From contig JAJTEK010000008.1 of NCBI GenBank assembly GCA_021299695.1, positions 1 to 64,000 of the forward strand: 64,000 nucleotides of DNA, read 5' to 3'. The notes beneath the pieces are model-generated. The model saw only the letters and a program-made list of their open reading frames with translations, ran no database searches and had not been told where the DNA came from. How positions within the stretch are numbered: the stretch's first letter is position 1; every line of letters starts with the position of its first letter. Shown one piece after another: positions 7,244-16,875 of the stretch. This stretch comes from Pirellula sp. (GTDB lineage: Bacteria; Planctomycetota; Planctomycetia; Pirellulales; Pirellulaceae). Both the position numbers and the translations under genes were made by a program.

Positions 7244-8230
7244 ATGATCCCTTCGATCCCTAACCCGCCGGATTCGCTTTCGGATCGCCAATCTCGCCCA
7301 ACTCGCCTGATTGTCGGCTGTGGATACGTGGGCTTGCGCGTGGCTCGCCTTTGGCTCTCGGCAGGCGACCGCGTCTTGGCCATCACCCGTTCGGGTCAAA
7401 AAGCGGTTGAATTGGAAAAGCTTGGGATCGAACCGATCGTCTGGGATTGGCTCGATGATTCCTGGCTTTTGCAGGCCCAGCATTCCTGCCCATCGGAACT
7501 GGCCTCGGTGCTGGTGGCCGTCTCGCATGCTCCGATGGCCGACGTACCCCCGGCTCAAGCGCATAGGCTTGGACTGGCCCACCTGGATCGTTGGTTATCC
7601 GAAGCTCCTGGTTCTCGACCGACGCGATGGGTCTACCTTTCGACGACCGGAGTGTTTGCAGACCCGCTTGGGAGCCAAGACCTTTGGGTCGATGAACAGT
7701 CCCCAGTCGGACCGAGTCGGCCAGGTTCCATCACAGCCCTCGAGGCCGAGCGCTGGCTCGAAAGTTCGGCCATCGAGCATGTGGTCCTGCGTCCTGCCGG
7801 CATTTATGGACCGGAGAGAATCCCTAACGTCCAACCGTTGCGAGAGGGGCAAGCCATGGCCGTCGATCCGGAAAGTTACTTGAACCTGATCCATGTCGAC
7901 GATCTTGCGAGGGTCATCGCGGCCGTCAGTCAAGGTCCCTGCATGGGGCGACTGTATTGCGTCAGCGATGGGCACAGCGTCCAGCGGCGCGATTACTATG
8001 CGTTTATCGCCCAGAGTATGGGCTGGCCTGCGCCGAGTTATGTCCCGGGGCAAGAGCTTCAAGGGGCACAGGTACAGGGTGCACAGGTACAGGGAGCGGT
8101 TCCTCGACGACGCAGTCAAGGGAACAAACGGGTAAGCAATCGTCGACTTCTCGAAGACCACGCGATTCGCTTTGCGTTCCCGGACTATCGCAGTGGACTA
8201 TCCTCACTTCTTGCGGAAATGGCTCGCTGA
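7244..8230 (+). CDS. NAD(P)-binding extended SDR protein (YeeZ-like)
   Basis: The 328-residue protein has the Rossmann start LIVGCGYVGLRVA (about 22-34), a serine-rich strand end WVYLSTTGVFAD, and PAGIYGPERIP, as in atypical extended SDRs of the YeeZ group. The usual Tyr-x-x-x-Lys is absent: the equivalent helix reads ALEAERWLE, as in other YeeZ-like members. The substrate is not known. Near residue 275 two 15-bp units repeat and encode Q-G-A-Q-V-Q-G-A-Q-V. The stop overlaps the next ATG (TGATG), so translation of the amidohydrolase is probably coupled. Confidence 0.85.
   Translation: MIPSIPNPPDSLSDRQSRPTRLIVGCGYVGLRVARLWLSAGDRVLAITRSGQKAVELEKLGIEPIVWDWLDDSWLLQAQHSCPSELASVLVAVSHAPMADVPPAQAHRLGLAHLDRWLSEAPGSRPTRWVYLSTTGVFADPLGSQDLWVDEQSPVGPSRPGSITALEAERWLESSAIEHVVLRPAGIYGPERIPNVQPLREGQAMAVDPESYLNLIHVDDLARVIAAVSQGPCMGRLYCVSDGHSVQRRDYYAFIAQSMGWPAPSYVPGQELQGAQVQGAQVQGAVPRRRSQGNKRVSNRRLLEDHAIRFAFPDYRSGLSSLLAEMAR
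8064..8093. repeat. In-frame 15-bp tandem repeat, GGTACAGG-type unit
   Basis: Units GGGCACAGGTACAGG and GTGCACAGGTACAGG lie in tandem inside the SDR gene. A related three-unit array lies at 16897-16941 in an unrelated gene, and one unit-like stretch at 53195-53213. Confidence 0.75.
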
Positions 8231-9408
8231 TGTTCCGATCGGTTTGCTCAATGGATTCGATCGCACGGCCGGCCCTCGCGGTGTTGCTAAGCTTGGTGCT
8301 GCCTGGTGACTGCTTGTCGCAGAGCAGCTCGGCCGAGCGGACCCCAAGCCTAATCGTTCCGGAGTCGCGGATCGAACAAGCCTCGTTTCCGGTGATCGAT
8401 GTCCACACCCATTTTTTCGTCAAGGGGAAGCACGATCCGGAATTGCTCGATCGCTATGTCGAGATGATGGATCGCAACCGGATCGCCGTGAGTGTGTCTC
8501 TCGATGGAACGCTTGGACCCCAGCTCGAGGCCCATACGGCCTATCTGTGGTCCAAATATCCCGATCGCTTTGCGATTTTTGCGAACATCGATTTCCGTGG
8601 TAAGGGCAAGCTTGAGGACCCGTCGAGTTGGGCTTGCAACCAAACCAGCTTTGTCTTCGATACCGTCGAGGCGCTGCGTGCGGAGGTCAAGCGGGGGCGG
8701 GTTTGCGGACTGAAATTCTTTAAGGACTTTGGGCTGCGTTGGAAGAATGCAGACGGTAGCTTGATCCAGATCGACGATCCTCGCTGGGATCCGATTTGGG
8801 ATTCCTGTGCTGAGCTTGGGATTCCGGTCTTGATGCATACCGCCGATCCGAGCGCATTCTTTCGACCTTTGGATGATACGAACGAGCGAATCGGAGAGCT
8901 TCAAGCCCGTCCTGAATGGGCTTTTACGGGTCCTGAGTTCCCGAGCCGCGAGAGTTTGCACCAGGCGCGCAATCGGGTCATTGCAAAGCATCCCAAGACC
9001 CGATTCATCGCAGCGCATTTTGGCAATGATGCCGAGGATCTCGTCGCATTGTCCGGATGGCTCGATGCGTATCCGAATCTCTATGTCGAGTTCTCCTCAC
9101 GCATCAACGAACTCGGGCGCCAGCCGTATTCGGCTCGCCGGTTCTTTGAGAGGTTTCAGGACCGAATTTTGCTCGGAACCGATGGCCCGTTTCCCGAGCA
9201 GCGGCTGCGGATCTATTGGCGATTCCTCGAGACCCAAGACGAGTACTTCCATTACTCAGAAAAGTCCCCACCACCCCAAGGAGACTGGCGAATCTACGGC
9301 ATAGGTCTGCCTTTGGAAGTGCTTGAAAAGGTCTACCACCGAAATGCTTGCCGGATCATCCCCGGACTTTCCAAGAAACTCCAATCCTTTGTCGAGCCGA
9401 GGCCTTGA
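8230..9408 (+). CDS. Secreted amidohydrolase (Amidohydro_2 family)
   Basis: The 392-residue protein starts at the ATG that overlaps the previous stop codon; a second candidate is the ATG at 8251. A hydrophobic export segment (about 13-30) is followed by a TIM-barrel metal hydrolase. Metal-site motifs are DVHTHFF with His59 and His61, MHTAD, AAHFGND and GTDGPF near the C-terminus. The family includes decarboxylases and lactonases acting on ring or sugar-derived acids (ACMSD-like). The coupling to an SDR gene suggests a joint pathway, but the substrate cannot be read from the sequence. Confidence 0.88.
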   Translation: MFRSVCSMDSIARPALAVLLSLVLPGDCLSQSSSAERTPSLIVPESRIEQASFPVIDVHTHFFVKGKHDPELLDRYVEMMDRNRIAVSVSLDGTLGPQLEAHTAYLWSKYPDRFAIFANIDFRGKGKLEDPSSWACNQTSFVFDTVEALRAEVKRGRVCGLKFFKDFGLRWKNADGSLIQIDDPRWDPIWDSCAELGIPVLMHTADPSAFFRPLDDTNERIGELQARPEWAFTGPEFPSRESLHQARNRVIAKHPKTRFIAAHFGNDAEDLVALSGWLDAYPNLYVEFSSRINELGRQPYSARRFFERFQDRILLGTDGPFPEQRLRIYWRFLETQDEYFHYSEKSPPPQGDWRIYGIGLPLEVLEKVYHRNACRIIPGLSKKLQSFVEPRP

Positions 9409-9512
9409 TGGGTGTTGAGGTTCGTAGATTGGAGTAAGCTATAGAGCCCGCCTAACTGAATCCTCTTGTCGGTCCCCTCCTGAAACTCCGAGTCGCTCGG
9501 ATTTGCACCCAA

Positions 9513-9553
9513 CCTGCACTACTCTGCACTACTCTACTACTCTGCACTAATCT
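9513..9553. repeat. Short tandem repeat upstream of the DUF485 gene
   Basis: About four units of a 10-bp pattern, TGCACTACTC with one shortened and one altered copy (TACTACTC, TGCACTAATC), end six bases before the start codon at 9559. They occupy the expected 5' UTR and displace any Shine-Dalgarno. Confidence 0.75.
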
Positions 9554-9558
9554 GTACC

Positions 9559-9816
9559 ATGCACCATCCGGCCAACACCACCGAACATGAAGAAATCCAT
9601 GTCATCGCCAAGCGTCAGCGAATCGGCGTGATATTGCTTTTGTTTTTTACGCTCGCCTATGCGAGCTTCATCGGGCTCTGCACGTTCGCTTACGAGTGGA
9701 TCACCCAAACCAAGATTGCAGGAATCCCTTTGACGGTCGCTTATGGGGTCGGTTTGATCCTCCTATCGTTGGTCATCGCAATGCTCTACGGTCTCCTTAG
9801 CCGAACAAGGTCATGA
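9559..9816 (+). CDS. DUF485 small inner-membrane protein
   Basis: The 85-residue protein has a short polar N-terminus and two membrane helices (about 22-43 and 56-78). Spacing and length fit DUF485, typified by E. coli YjcH, which is encoded next to the acetate permease ActP in many bacteria. Its stop overlaps the symporter start by four bases (ATGA), so the two are likely translated together. The role of DUF485 proteins is not firmly established. Confidence 0.85.
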   Translation: MHHPANTTEHEEIHVIAKRQRIGVILLLFFTLAYASFIGLCTFAYEWITQTKIAGIPLTVAYGVGLILLSLVIAMLYGLLSRTRS

Positions 9817-11558
9817 TCTACACCTCAAGCACTCTTGCTATCATCGTCTTTTTGGTGATGGTCCTTGGGACCGTCGCTTTGAGTTTCTATTTGGGTTCCA
9901 AAGCCAAATCGAGCGCGGGGTACTTTGCCGCCGGGGGCGAAATACCTTGGTTTGTCAACGGGATCGCGTTTGCTGGAGACTACCTCTCGGCGGCGTCTTT
10001 CTTGGGCATCTGCGGCATGATCGCCTTCTATGGATTCGATGGGTTTCTCTATTCGATCGGATACCTAGCCGGTTGGTTGGTGGCCCTGTTGGTGATCGCC
10101 GAACCTCTCAAGCGGCTTGGCAAGTACACGTTTGCCGATGCCTTGGCCAGCAAATTTCAGTCGTCGGGGATTCGCTCGGCGGCTGGTTTGAGCACCTTGG
10201 TCGTCAGTTTGGTTTACCTGATCCCGCAGATGGTCGGGGCTGGAGCCTTGGTCAAGCCCCTGTTGGGTTTGCAGTATTGGCAGGGAGTCGTGCTTGTCGG
10301 CTCGATTGTCGTGGTGATCGTCGTGACGGCCGGCATGGTCAGCACCACGTACGTCCAGTTCCTCAAAGGGGGGTTGCTGGTCCTATTCTCTTTGGTCTTG
10401 AGCATCATGGTATTGAATCGGGGGCTTACCCGATCCGAGGGTCAAGCTCGTACGGTCCCACAGCGGATCACCGTCGACGAGCAAAACAACAAGTACATCG
10501 ACGGCGTTCGTTTGGGACTCAAGCAGGACCAGAGCAATGTGCAGCCGGTTGGCAGAGTCCTCGAATTGAATGGCGGAAAAACATCGACTGGCCCGTTAGG
10601 CCCGATCTCGTTCTTGACAGAGCTCTCGGGAGCCAAGATCGAGCTTTCGCAAACGGTCAAAAGCACCCAGGACGGCAAGCCGGTTATCGAGTATGCACCC
10701 AGGGTGGTCCAAGGCGCGGCGATGATGGCCCCTGGCAACCACCCGACGTTCCAGGGAATCCGCCAACAGCAGTGGTATCCCAAGCTCGATTTTATATCGT
10801 TGATGTTGGCACTCTTTGGAGGTACTGCGTCGCTTCCCCACATCTTGATCCGATACTACACGGTCAAAGACCAAGCCTCTGCTCGCAAGAGCACCATTGT
10901 CGGGATCGCGACGATCGGATTTTTTTATCTGTTGACTCTGTACATTGGTTTCGGAGCGATGGTCAGTGGATCGATGGACCCGAGCGACAGCAACATGGCC
11001 GCCCCGTTGCTTGCCAAGAGCTTTTCTGAGTTGCTCTTTGCTGCCGTCTCGGCGATTGCTTTTACAACGGTTTTAGGAACGGTCAGCGGATTGATTGTTG
11101 CGGCCGGAGGATGCGTCGCGCACGACTTTGTCGCTGGGATGCTTGGGATGCAATTGAGCGATCAGCAACTGATTCGGGTGGCGAAAATCGCATCGATCGC
11201 CATCGGTGCAATCGCCATCTTGGCCGGCTTGGCCTTCGAAGGCATGAACGTGACGTATTTGGTGGGATGGGCCTTTGCAATCGCTGCGTCGGCGAATTTG
11301 CCCGCGCTGCTGATGCTGTTGTTTTACAAAGGGACGACCAAACAAGGGATCATTACTGGGGTGCTCCTCGGGACAGTCAGCTCGGTCCTTTGGATCGCGT
11401 TGTGTCCCGAGATGTATAAAAGCATGTACGGTTTGGATCCCAAGAGTGCTTGGGTCCCCTTTAGTCAACCTGGAATCGTGACGATCCCCCTGAGTTTTTT
11501 GGCGATATTGGTCGTCTCGAAAATGACCGCTGCTTCCGGCGATGAGACCCGCATTTGA
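9813..11558 (+). CDS. actP: Sodium/solute symporter, acetate permease (ActP) type
   Basis: The 581-residue protein has about 13 membrane helices and the SSS-family opening GYFAAGGEIPWFVNGIAFAG followed by GDYLSAASFLG. These helix-1 and helix-2 motifs are typical of ActP-like transporters. A soluble insert of about 110 residues (about 207-320) separates two membrane segments, which is longer than in E. coli ActP. With the upstream DUF485 gene the pair looks like yjcH-actP. The likely substrate is acetate or another short carboxylate with Na+; the exact substrate is inference. Confidence 0.85.
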   Translation: MIYTSSTLAIIVFLVMVLGTVALSFYLGSKAKSSAGYFAAGGEIPWFVNGIAFAGDYLSAASFLGICGMIAFYGFDGFLYSIGYLAGWLVALLVIAEPLKRLGKYTFADALASKFQSSGIRSAAGLSTLVVSLVYLIPQMVGAGALVKPLLGLQYWQGVVLVGSIVVVIVVTAGMVSTTYVQFLKGGLLVLFSLVLSIMVLNRGLTRSEGQARTVPQRITVDEQNNKYIDGVRLGLKQDQSNVQPVGRVLELNGGKTSTGPLGPISFLTELSGAKIELSQTVKSTQDGKPVIEYAPRVVQGAAMMAPGNHPTFQGIRQQQWYPKLDFISLMLALFGGTASLPHILIRYYTVKDQASARKSTIVGIATIGFFYLLTLYIGFGAMVSGSMDPSDSNMAAPLLAKSFSELLFAAVSAIAFTTVLGTVSGLIVAAGGCVAHDFVAGMLGMQLSDQQLIRVAKIASIAIGAIAILAGLAFEGMNVTYLVGWAFAIAASANLPALLMLLFYKGTTKQGIITGVLLGTVSSVLWIALCPEMYKSMYGLDPKSAWVPFSQPGIVTIPLSFLAILVVSKMTAASGDETRI

Positions 11559-11666
11559 AAAACATTCTGTTCAAATAATTTGGATTGCTTGATCATTAAC
11601 AAAACGATGAGCGACACGATGACATGTTGGAACTTGCAAGTTCTTTGCGATGCAATTCGATTGGGA

Positions 11667-14600
11667 ATGGCAAGGCTCACTCGATACCCGAGTCTCATTT
11701 ATGGGATGATCCTAGCCGGTTGGGTTTGCATTTCGGCATCCCGGCTAGAGGCACAACTTGCAGCCGAGTTCCTTGAAGCAAAGTCGGCTGCGCAGTGGGC
11801 TCAGCTCGCTCAAGAGAAAGGGGATGCATCGCGCGGAGTGAATGTGTTCTACCAAGCGAGTTTGGCGTGTGTCCGATGCCATGTCTCTAAAGATCCTCAA
11901 GCGACTGCATGGGGACCAAACCTGGGTCATGCTGGCGAGATTGCCCAGGCAGAGCGACTCAATGACCAGCAGATTGTCGAGTCGATCCTCGAGCCCTCGA
12001 AGTCGATTCGCAAAGGATACGAATCGATCACTCTGCGTCTGGACGATGGAGAGGTGGCAACTGGCCTGTTGATCGACAAAGACCCCAAGCGATGGCGACT
12101 GAGAAACGCCAACGGCGAAGCGATCGAGATCCAAGCCGACCGGGTCGAAGCTTCGGCCATGAGCACCCAATCCCTGATGCCCGCGGGTCTTGCCCAGCAG
12201 TTGGGGACCGAGCAAGCCTTCCTGGACCTTGTGAAGTACTTGATCGAAATCCGCGATGGGGGCCCTAAGCGGGCCGCGACCCTCGAGCCGGACATGTCCC
12301 TTTTGGCCGTCAAGATACCGGAGTATGAATCGAGTCTGGACCATGCCGGCATGATCCGCGATTCGAATCAGGAGGCTTATAAGCGTGGGGGGCAGATCTA
12401 TCAGCGGGTTTGCGCCAATTGCCATGGAACCAAAGAGCTTATCGGGTCGCTCCCGACGGCCCTGAGGTTCGGAGAGGGAAAATTCAAGAATGGGGCAGAC
12501 CCGTATTCGATGTACCGGACCCTGACACACGGATACGGATACATGGCCGCTCAGACCTGGATGGTCCCATCGCAGAAGTACGATGTCATTCACTACATTC
12601 GCAAAGAGTTCCTCGAGTCGAATCCGAATGTGAGTTCCGTTGCGATCGATCCAGAGTACTTAGACAAGTTGCCGCGTGGGGATTCTCGGGGTCCCGAGCC
12701 AAGCAAAATCGAAGCATGGAGCGCGATGGACTATGGGAACATGCTCACGCACTGCTATGAGGTTCCCGGCGATGTGTTGAATATCGCTTACAAAGGCATT
12801 GCGGTTCGCATCGACCCGGGGCCTGGAGGGATCACCCGAGGAAGCCAGTGGATGGTATTTGATACCGACACCTTGAGATGGGCGGCAGGATGGCAGATCT
12901 CCGAAGAGCATCCCAACGAAGTATTCATCGATTGGCGCGACATCCAATTCAATGGTGAGCACGGAATTCATCCGAGAGTCGTCGGAGATATTGTATTGAG
13001 GAATGCCAGCGGACCGGGTTGGGCGAACCCCAATGCGCCCGGATCCTCCTTTGAGGATAACGCTCGGGTCGAGGGTCGCGATTCGCGGCGTTATGGGCCT
13101 TTGCCCAAGGAATGGGGTAAGTTCCATGGTCAGTTCGTGAGCGGGTCGCAGACCATCGTTTCGTATCGTATCGCGGATGCTCAGATCCTCGAATCTCCCA
13201 GACAGCTCCCGATGACCAAGGGCCAAGCAGCGTTTGCTAGGGTGCTAAACATTGCGCCTCATGCTCAGGGGATCGAGTTGAGGGTGGCCGATTTGGGTGA
13301 GTCGGAAGTCGCTCGGGCGTCGGTCAGCAATCCGACTGGAGAGTCCCGATGGAGCTCGAGCGAGCGTTCCTTTGGAATGCTCGGTCAAGCAGAGACTTTG
13401 GCTTGGAACGTCAGGGATGGCAAGCTGACCGTGTCGATTCCCCCGAGCGAGCAACCGCAGCGTTTTGCCGTTTGGTGCAGCGAGCTATTGTCTGAGGAAC
13501 CAGAAAATTTGGAGGTTGATTTGGATCTGCTTGGAAAGCTGCGAATTCAGCCTGAGCGTTGGGAGCAAGTGCTCGAGACACGAGCGATCGAGACCTTTGC
13601 CAAGGGAGCGTTTGCTGTCGACACGATTGTTTCTCCGGAATCCAATCCATGGTTTGCGCAGATGCGGTTGACGGGTTTGGATTTCTTCTCCGATGGCTCG
13701 ATGGCTGTGTCGACTTGGGATGGGGATGTTTGGCATGTGCGAGAAACGCTCGACTCGAAGGGTTGGACATGGAAGCGGATGGTTACAGGTTTGTACCAAC
13801 CGTTGGGAGTCAAAGTGGTTGAAGATCAGGTGTATTTGACTTGTCGCGACCAGCTTGCTGCGTTGCATGATTTCAATGCGGACGACCACATCGACTACAT
13901 CGAGTGCTTCAACAACGACCATCAGGTCACGGAGCATTTCCATGAATTCGCGATGGGATTGCAGATGGATCCGGAGGGGAATTTTTATTACGCCAAGTCT
14001 GGGCGGCATGCGCTCAAGGCCGTGGTGCCACAGCATGGCACGTTGCTCAGGGTCTCTCCCGACGGTTCCAAGACCGACATTTTGGCGACGGGTTTCCGAG
14101 CGGCCAATGGGGTTTGTTTGAATCCTGACGGGTCCTTCATCGTCACCGACCAAGAAGGGTTTTGGAATCCCAAGAATCGGATCAACTGGGTTACGGTCCA
14201 AGAGGGTGCAGCGCCAAAATTTTATGGCAATATGTTTGGGTACCATGACGTGACCGATACGTCCGATGAGGCGATGGAGTCGCCGTTGTGTTGGATCACC
14301 AATGCTTTCGATCGATCGCCGGCGGAGTTGCTTTGGGTCGAGAGTCCGACATGGGGTGAGTTGCAAGGGAGTTTGCTGAATCTCTCGTATGGTTATGGCA
14401 AGGTGTATTTGGTGTTGCATGAACAGGTGCAAGGAGAATCGCCAGGGGAGCGTCAAGGAGGGATGATCGAGTTGCCCATCCCGGCCTTTGCCACAGGGGT
14501 CATGCGAGGGCGATACTCGCCCGGGGATCACCATTTGTACTTGTGTGGTATGTTTTCGTGGGCTGGCAATGCGACGGCCCCGGGAGGGCTGTATCGAATC

Positions 14601-14966
14601 CGCAAGCTTTCCCAGGACAGCTATTTGCCTTTGCAAATGCGGGCTCTTGAAGGCCGTATCGAATTGGATTTCGCCAGCCCTATCGATCCGAAATCGATCG
14701 ATCCAGCGAAAGTACGTATGGAGCAGTGGGGGCTCAAACGAAGTGCTCGATACGGCTCGGACCATATCGATCCGCACACGATCGATGTCCAGAGGGTGAG
14801 TCTATCCGAGGATGGCAAGACCGTGCGAATCGAGAGTCTAGGGCTGAAACCCAGTTGGGGGATGGAGATCCAGTACACGTTCCGCAGTACCGATGGTCAG
14901 TTGGTCCAAGGAACGATCCACAATACGATCCACCATTTGGGTGTGCAGGCAGCCGTTCAGGAGTAA
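11667..14966 (+). CDS. Large exported di-haem cytochrome c protein with C-terminal propeller-like region
   Basis: I start this at the ATG at 11667, which gives a clean signal peptide (MARLTRYPSL...SRLEAQ); the frame stays open to a TTG at 11580. The roughly 1,099-residue protein has two class I haem sites, CVRCH (68-72) in a planctomycete-type haem-binding domain with the usual NLGHAGE and SILEPSKSI segments, and CANCH (249-253). The middle (about 350-600) fits DUF6797. The rest (about 640-1000) has blade-like repeats with DPEGNFYYAKSG and LNPDGSFIVTDQEG, as in glucose/sorbosone dehydrogenase-type propellers. It probably acts as an extracytoplasmic electron-transfer dehydrogenase of sugars. 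It stands alone. Confidence 0.8.
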   Translation: MARLTRYPSLIYGMILAGWVCISASRLEAQLAAEFLEAKSAAQWAQLAQEKGDASRGVNVFYQASLACVRCHVSKDPQATAWGPNLGHAGEIAQAERLNDQQIVESILEPSKSIRKGYESITLRLDDGEVATGLLIDKDPKRWRLRNANGEAIEIQADRVEASAMSTQSLMPAGLAQQLGTEQAFLDLVKYLIEIRDGGPKRAATLEPDMSLLAVKIPEYESSLDHAGMIRDSNQEAYKRGGQIYQRVCANCHGTKELIGSLPTALRFGEGKFKNGADPYSMYRTLTHGYGYMAAQTWMVPSQKYDVIHYIRKEFLESNPNVSSVAIDPEYLDKLPRGDSRGPEPSKIEAWSAMDYGNMLTHCYEVPGDVLNIAYKGIAVRIDPGPGGITRGSQWMVFDTDTLRWAAGWQISEEHPNEVFIDWRDIQFNGEHGIHPRVVGDIVLRNASGPGWANPNAPGSSFEDNARVEGRDSRRYGPLPKEWGKFHGQFVSGSQTIVSYRIADAQILESPRQLPMTKGQAAFARVLNIAPHAQGIELRVADLGESEVARASVSNPTGESRWSSSERSFGMLGQAETLAWNVRDGKLTVSIPPSEQPQRFAVWCSELLSEEPENLEVDLDLLGKLRIQPERWEQVLETRAIETFAKGAFAVDTIVSPESNPWFAQMRLTGLDFFSDGSMAVSTWDGDVWHVRETLDSKGWTWKRMVTGLYQPLGVKVVEDQVYLTCRDQLAALHDFNADDHIDYIECFNNDHQVTEHFHEFAMGLQMDPEGNFYYAKSGRHALKAVVPQHGTLLRVSPDGSKTDILATGFRAANGVCLNPDGSFIVTDQEGFWNPKNRINWVTVQEGAAPKFYGNMFGYHDVTDTSDEAMESPLCWITNAFDRSPAELLWVESPTWGELQGSLLNLSYGYGKVYLVLHEQVQGESPGERQGGMIELPIPAFATGVMRGRYSPGDHHLYLCGMFSWAGNATAPGGLYRIRKLSQDSYLPLQMRALEGRIELDFASPIDPKSIDPAKVRMEQWGLKRSARYGSDHIDPHTIDVQRVSLSEDGKTVRIESLGLKPSWGMEIQYTFRSTDGQLVQGTIHNTIHHLGVQAAVQE

Positions 14967-15051
14967 GCCAAGATCGATTCGGTGTGCGACGTTTGGGGGA
15001 GATATTCAAACCGGATTTGGATCCGAGATGGGACTCTACACTGCGAGCATT

Positions 15052-16803
15052 TCAGGTCGTTGCTGTTTTGGTTGGGTCGGGTAAGCCATTGAAGTCCGAG
15101 AGTTCACGTCGCAGGATGCTCAGCGTGGTTTGCAGAAGGGTTACCGCTAGGGGTCCGATGAGGATTCCGATTGGACCGAGGGCTTGAAGCCCCCCCAGAA
15201 CACTCAGGAGTGCCAGGAGGGGATGGAGTTGGCTCTGGCCGTGGAGGATGAGCATTTTGATCAGGTTGTCGATCGTTCCTACGATCAGCAAGGCGTAGAC
15301 TGCGAGAATGATTGCGTTGGGCATTTTGTCTTGGTAGAGGGCCATGTAGGTGGCTACCGGTACCCAGACAATAGCCGTACCGACAAACGGGATCAGAGCG
15401 CAGACGATCGTCAGAGCCGTGAGCAAAAACACCGAAGGGGCACCGAGGAAATAGTAAGCGATGCCGGCCGTTAGTCCTTGGGCGACGGCTGAAAGGACCG
15501 TCGCAAGGACGATGGCTCGCGATGTGCGATCGAATTCCGCTAGGAGTTCCTCTTCGTAGCGATTGTCCAGGGGGCTCAGGTCCATGAGGGTACGGACCAT
15601 CGAGGGCCCATCGCACAGAAAGAAGTAGAGCGATACGAGTAGGATCGTAAGCCCGACGAGGAGTTTGATCACGAATGCGACCGAGCCGCCTCCGAAGCTG
15701 ATCAGATGGGGTTGAAGGTAAGCCAGCAGGTTATCGAGGTTTTGTCGGACTTGTTCAGGCGACGGATTGGCAACTTCCTTGAGGATTCCCACGAAGCGTC
15801 CTCCGGATAGTTCCTCTCGGGATGCTTGCCAAGAGGAATCGATACTCCAGACGGATTCTTGGAGGCTCGTAAGATTCCCGATGTCCGAGGGGGCAAGAGC
15901 CTTTAGTGAATGGTTCAGTTTTGCAGAGGCGATCGAGGCCTCAAGGGTCTGATCGATCAGAAAGGCTCGGTTCCGTGACAATGGATCGATCCAGCTAGGA
16001 TCCAGGCCGTCGATGGCCATGATTTGCGATTTGATCGTACCGGCTTGTTCCCTAAGTTCAACGAGACGATTTTCCAGGTCCTCGGGAGCAGGATTCGAAT
16101 CGAGAAAGTCCGGGAGTGTCGCAGTCAGTAGGCGGATTTGCTCGAAGGTAGATTGCAGGTAGGCTTCGATTTTCTGTCGGACCTGGACCTCGAGTGGAGC
16201 GTTGCCGTTATTCTTGTTGCCATTATTCTTGTTGGCTTTATTGACCGAGTTGAGTTTCGAGACGTTGACGGCTTTGTCTTTGGAGTGTTCGAGAATCGCG
16301 TCTGGGATTTCCTTCAGTCGGCTTCGGACGTCGGCGATATCACCGGCCATGCGGCCTTGGGGGTCGGTGACTTCGGCGTAGCTGGTCGATTCGGCGACGA
16401 CCTTTTTGATTTCGGCGAGCTTTGCATCGATCGAACGGAATTGAACAGCGGCGGGAGATTCCAGATTGATGAATTTGTTGGATCGCAGTCGGCTCAATCC
16501 GAGCCGCACGTTCGATTCGTTGAACTCCCCGAGGAGTTTGAATCCTTGGACACCAGCGAGTCCTACGATAAGACCGGCTGGCAGCAGGACGCTACCGACG
16601 ATCAGGAGGGTCGTGAGCGAAGCGGCCAGATGAGTGCGTCCTTTGGTTTTCTTGAGCACCCATCGATGCAGCGGTTGAAAAACGACGACCAGTACCACGG
16701 CGATGAAGACGGGTACAAAGAACCCGATCATCACTTTGTAGAACAGGATCCCGATCAAGGTCAGGATCGCTAGGAGAACAGCAAAAGAGATGTAGCGAGC
16801 CAT
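15052..16803 (-). CDS. AI-2E-family transporter with a long extracytoplasmic insert
   Basis: From the ATG at 16803 (MARYISFAVL...) the protein is 583 residues, while most AI-2E/PerM proteins are about 350-380. The N-terminal helices and the C-terminal block (VSLYFFLCDGPSM, AIAYYFLG-type helix, ALIPFVGTAIVWVP, GPIGILIGPL) are standard. The extra length is one region at about 95-325, rich in charged helical sequence and holding an Asn/Lys tract (NKNNGNKNNG) coded by a tandem 15-bp repeat. The frame stays open to 16884, but that would overlap the divergent neighbour. Family members are exporters or Na+/H+ antiporter-like; the substrate is unknown. Confidence 0.85.
   Translation of the reverse strand: MARYISFAVLLAILTLIGILFYKVMIGFFVPVFIAVVLVVVFQPLHRWVLKKTKGRTHLAASLTTLLIVGSVLLPAGLIVGLAGVQGFKLLGEFNESNVRLGLSRLRSNKFINLESPAAVQFRSIDAKLAEIKKVVAESTSYAEVTDPQGRMAGDIADVRSRLKEIPDAILEHSKDKAVNVSKLNSVNKANKNNGNKNNGNAPLEVQVRQKIEAYLQSTFEQIRLLTATLPDFLDSNPAPEDLENRLVELREQAGTIKSQIMAIDGLDPSWIDPLSRNRAFLIDQTLEASIASAKLNHSLKALAPSDIGNLTSLQESVWSIDSSWQASREELSGGRFVGILKEVANPSPEQVRQNLDNLLAYLQPHLISFGGGSVAFVIKLLVGLTILLVSLYFFLCDGPSMVRTLMDLSPLDNRYEEELLAEFDRTSRAIVLATVLSAVAQGLTAGIAYYFLGAPSVFLLTALTIVCALIPFVGTAIVWVPVATYMALYQDKMPNAIILAVYALLIVGTIDNLIKMLILHGQSQLHPLLALLSVLGGLQALGPIGILIGPLAVTLLQTTLSILRRELSDFNGLPDPTKTATT
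16201..16230. repeat. In-frame 15-bp tandem duplication
   Basis: Units GTTGCCGTTATTCTT and GTTGCCATTATTCTT lie in tandem and encode N-K-N-N-G repeats within the insert of the AI-2E-family protein. Confidence 0.75.
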
Positions 16804-16875
16804 GGAGAGCGAATCTAAGATAATGTTTCCGTTACGGGGCTTTACCGTTTCAAGTCTAACACAGGCCGGGCTATT

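Noticed and set aside
13485-14777. Minus-strand frame of 430 codons opposite the cytochrome gene
   Set aside because: The plus strand has the haem motifs and propeller pattern; the minus frame is Arg/His/Pro-rich antisense.
16138-16773. Plus-strand frame of 211 codons opposite the AI-2E-family gene
   Set aside because: It is the complement of membrane helices and the charged insert and is rich in Asp/Phe as expected of antisense; no domain or start signal is seen.
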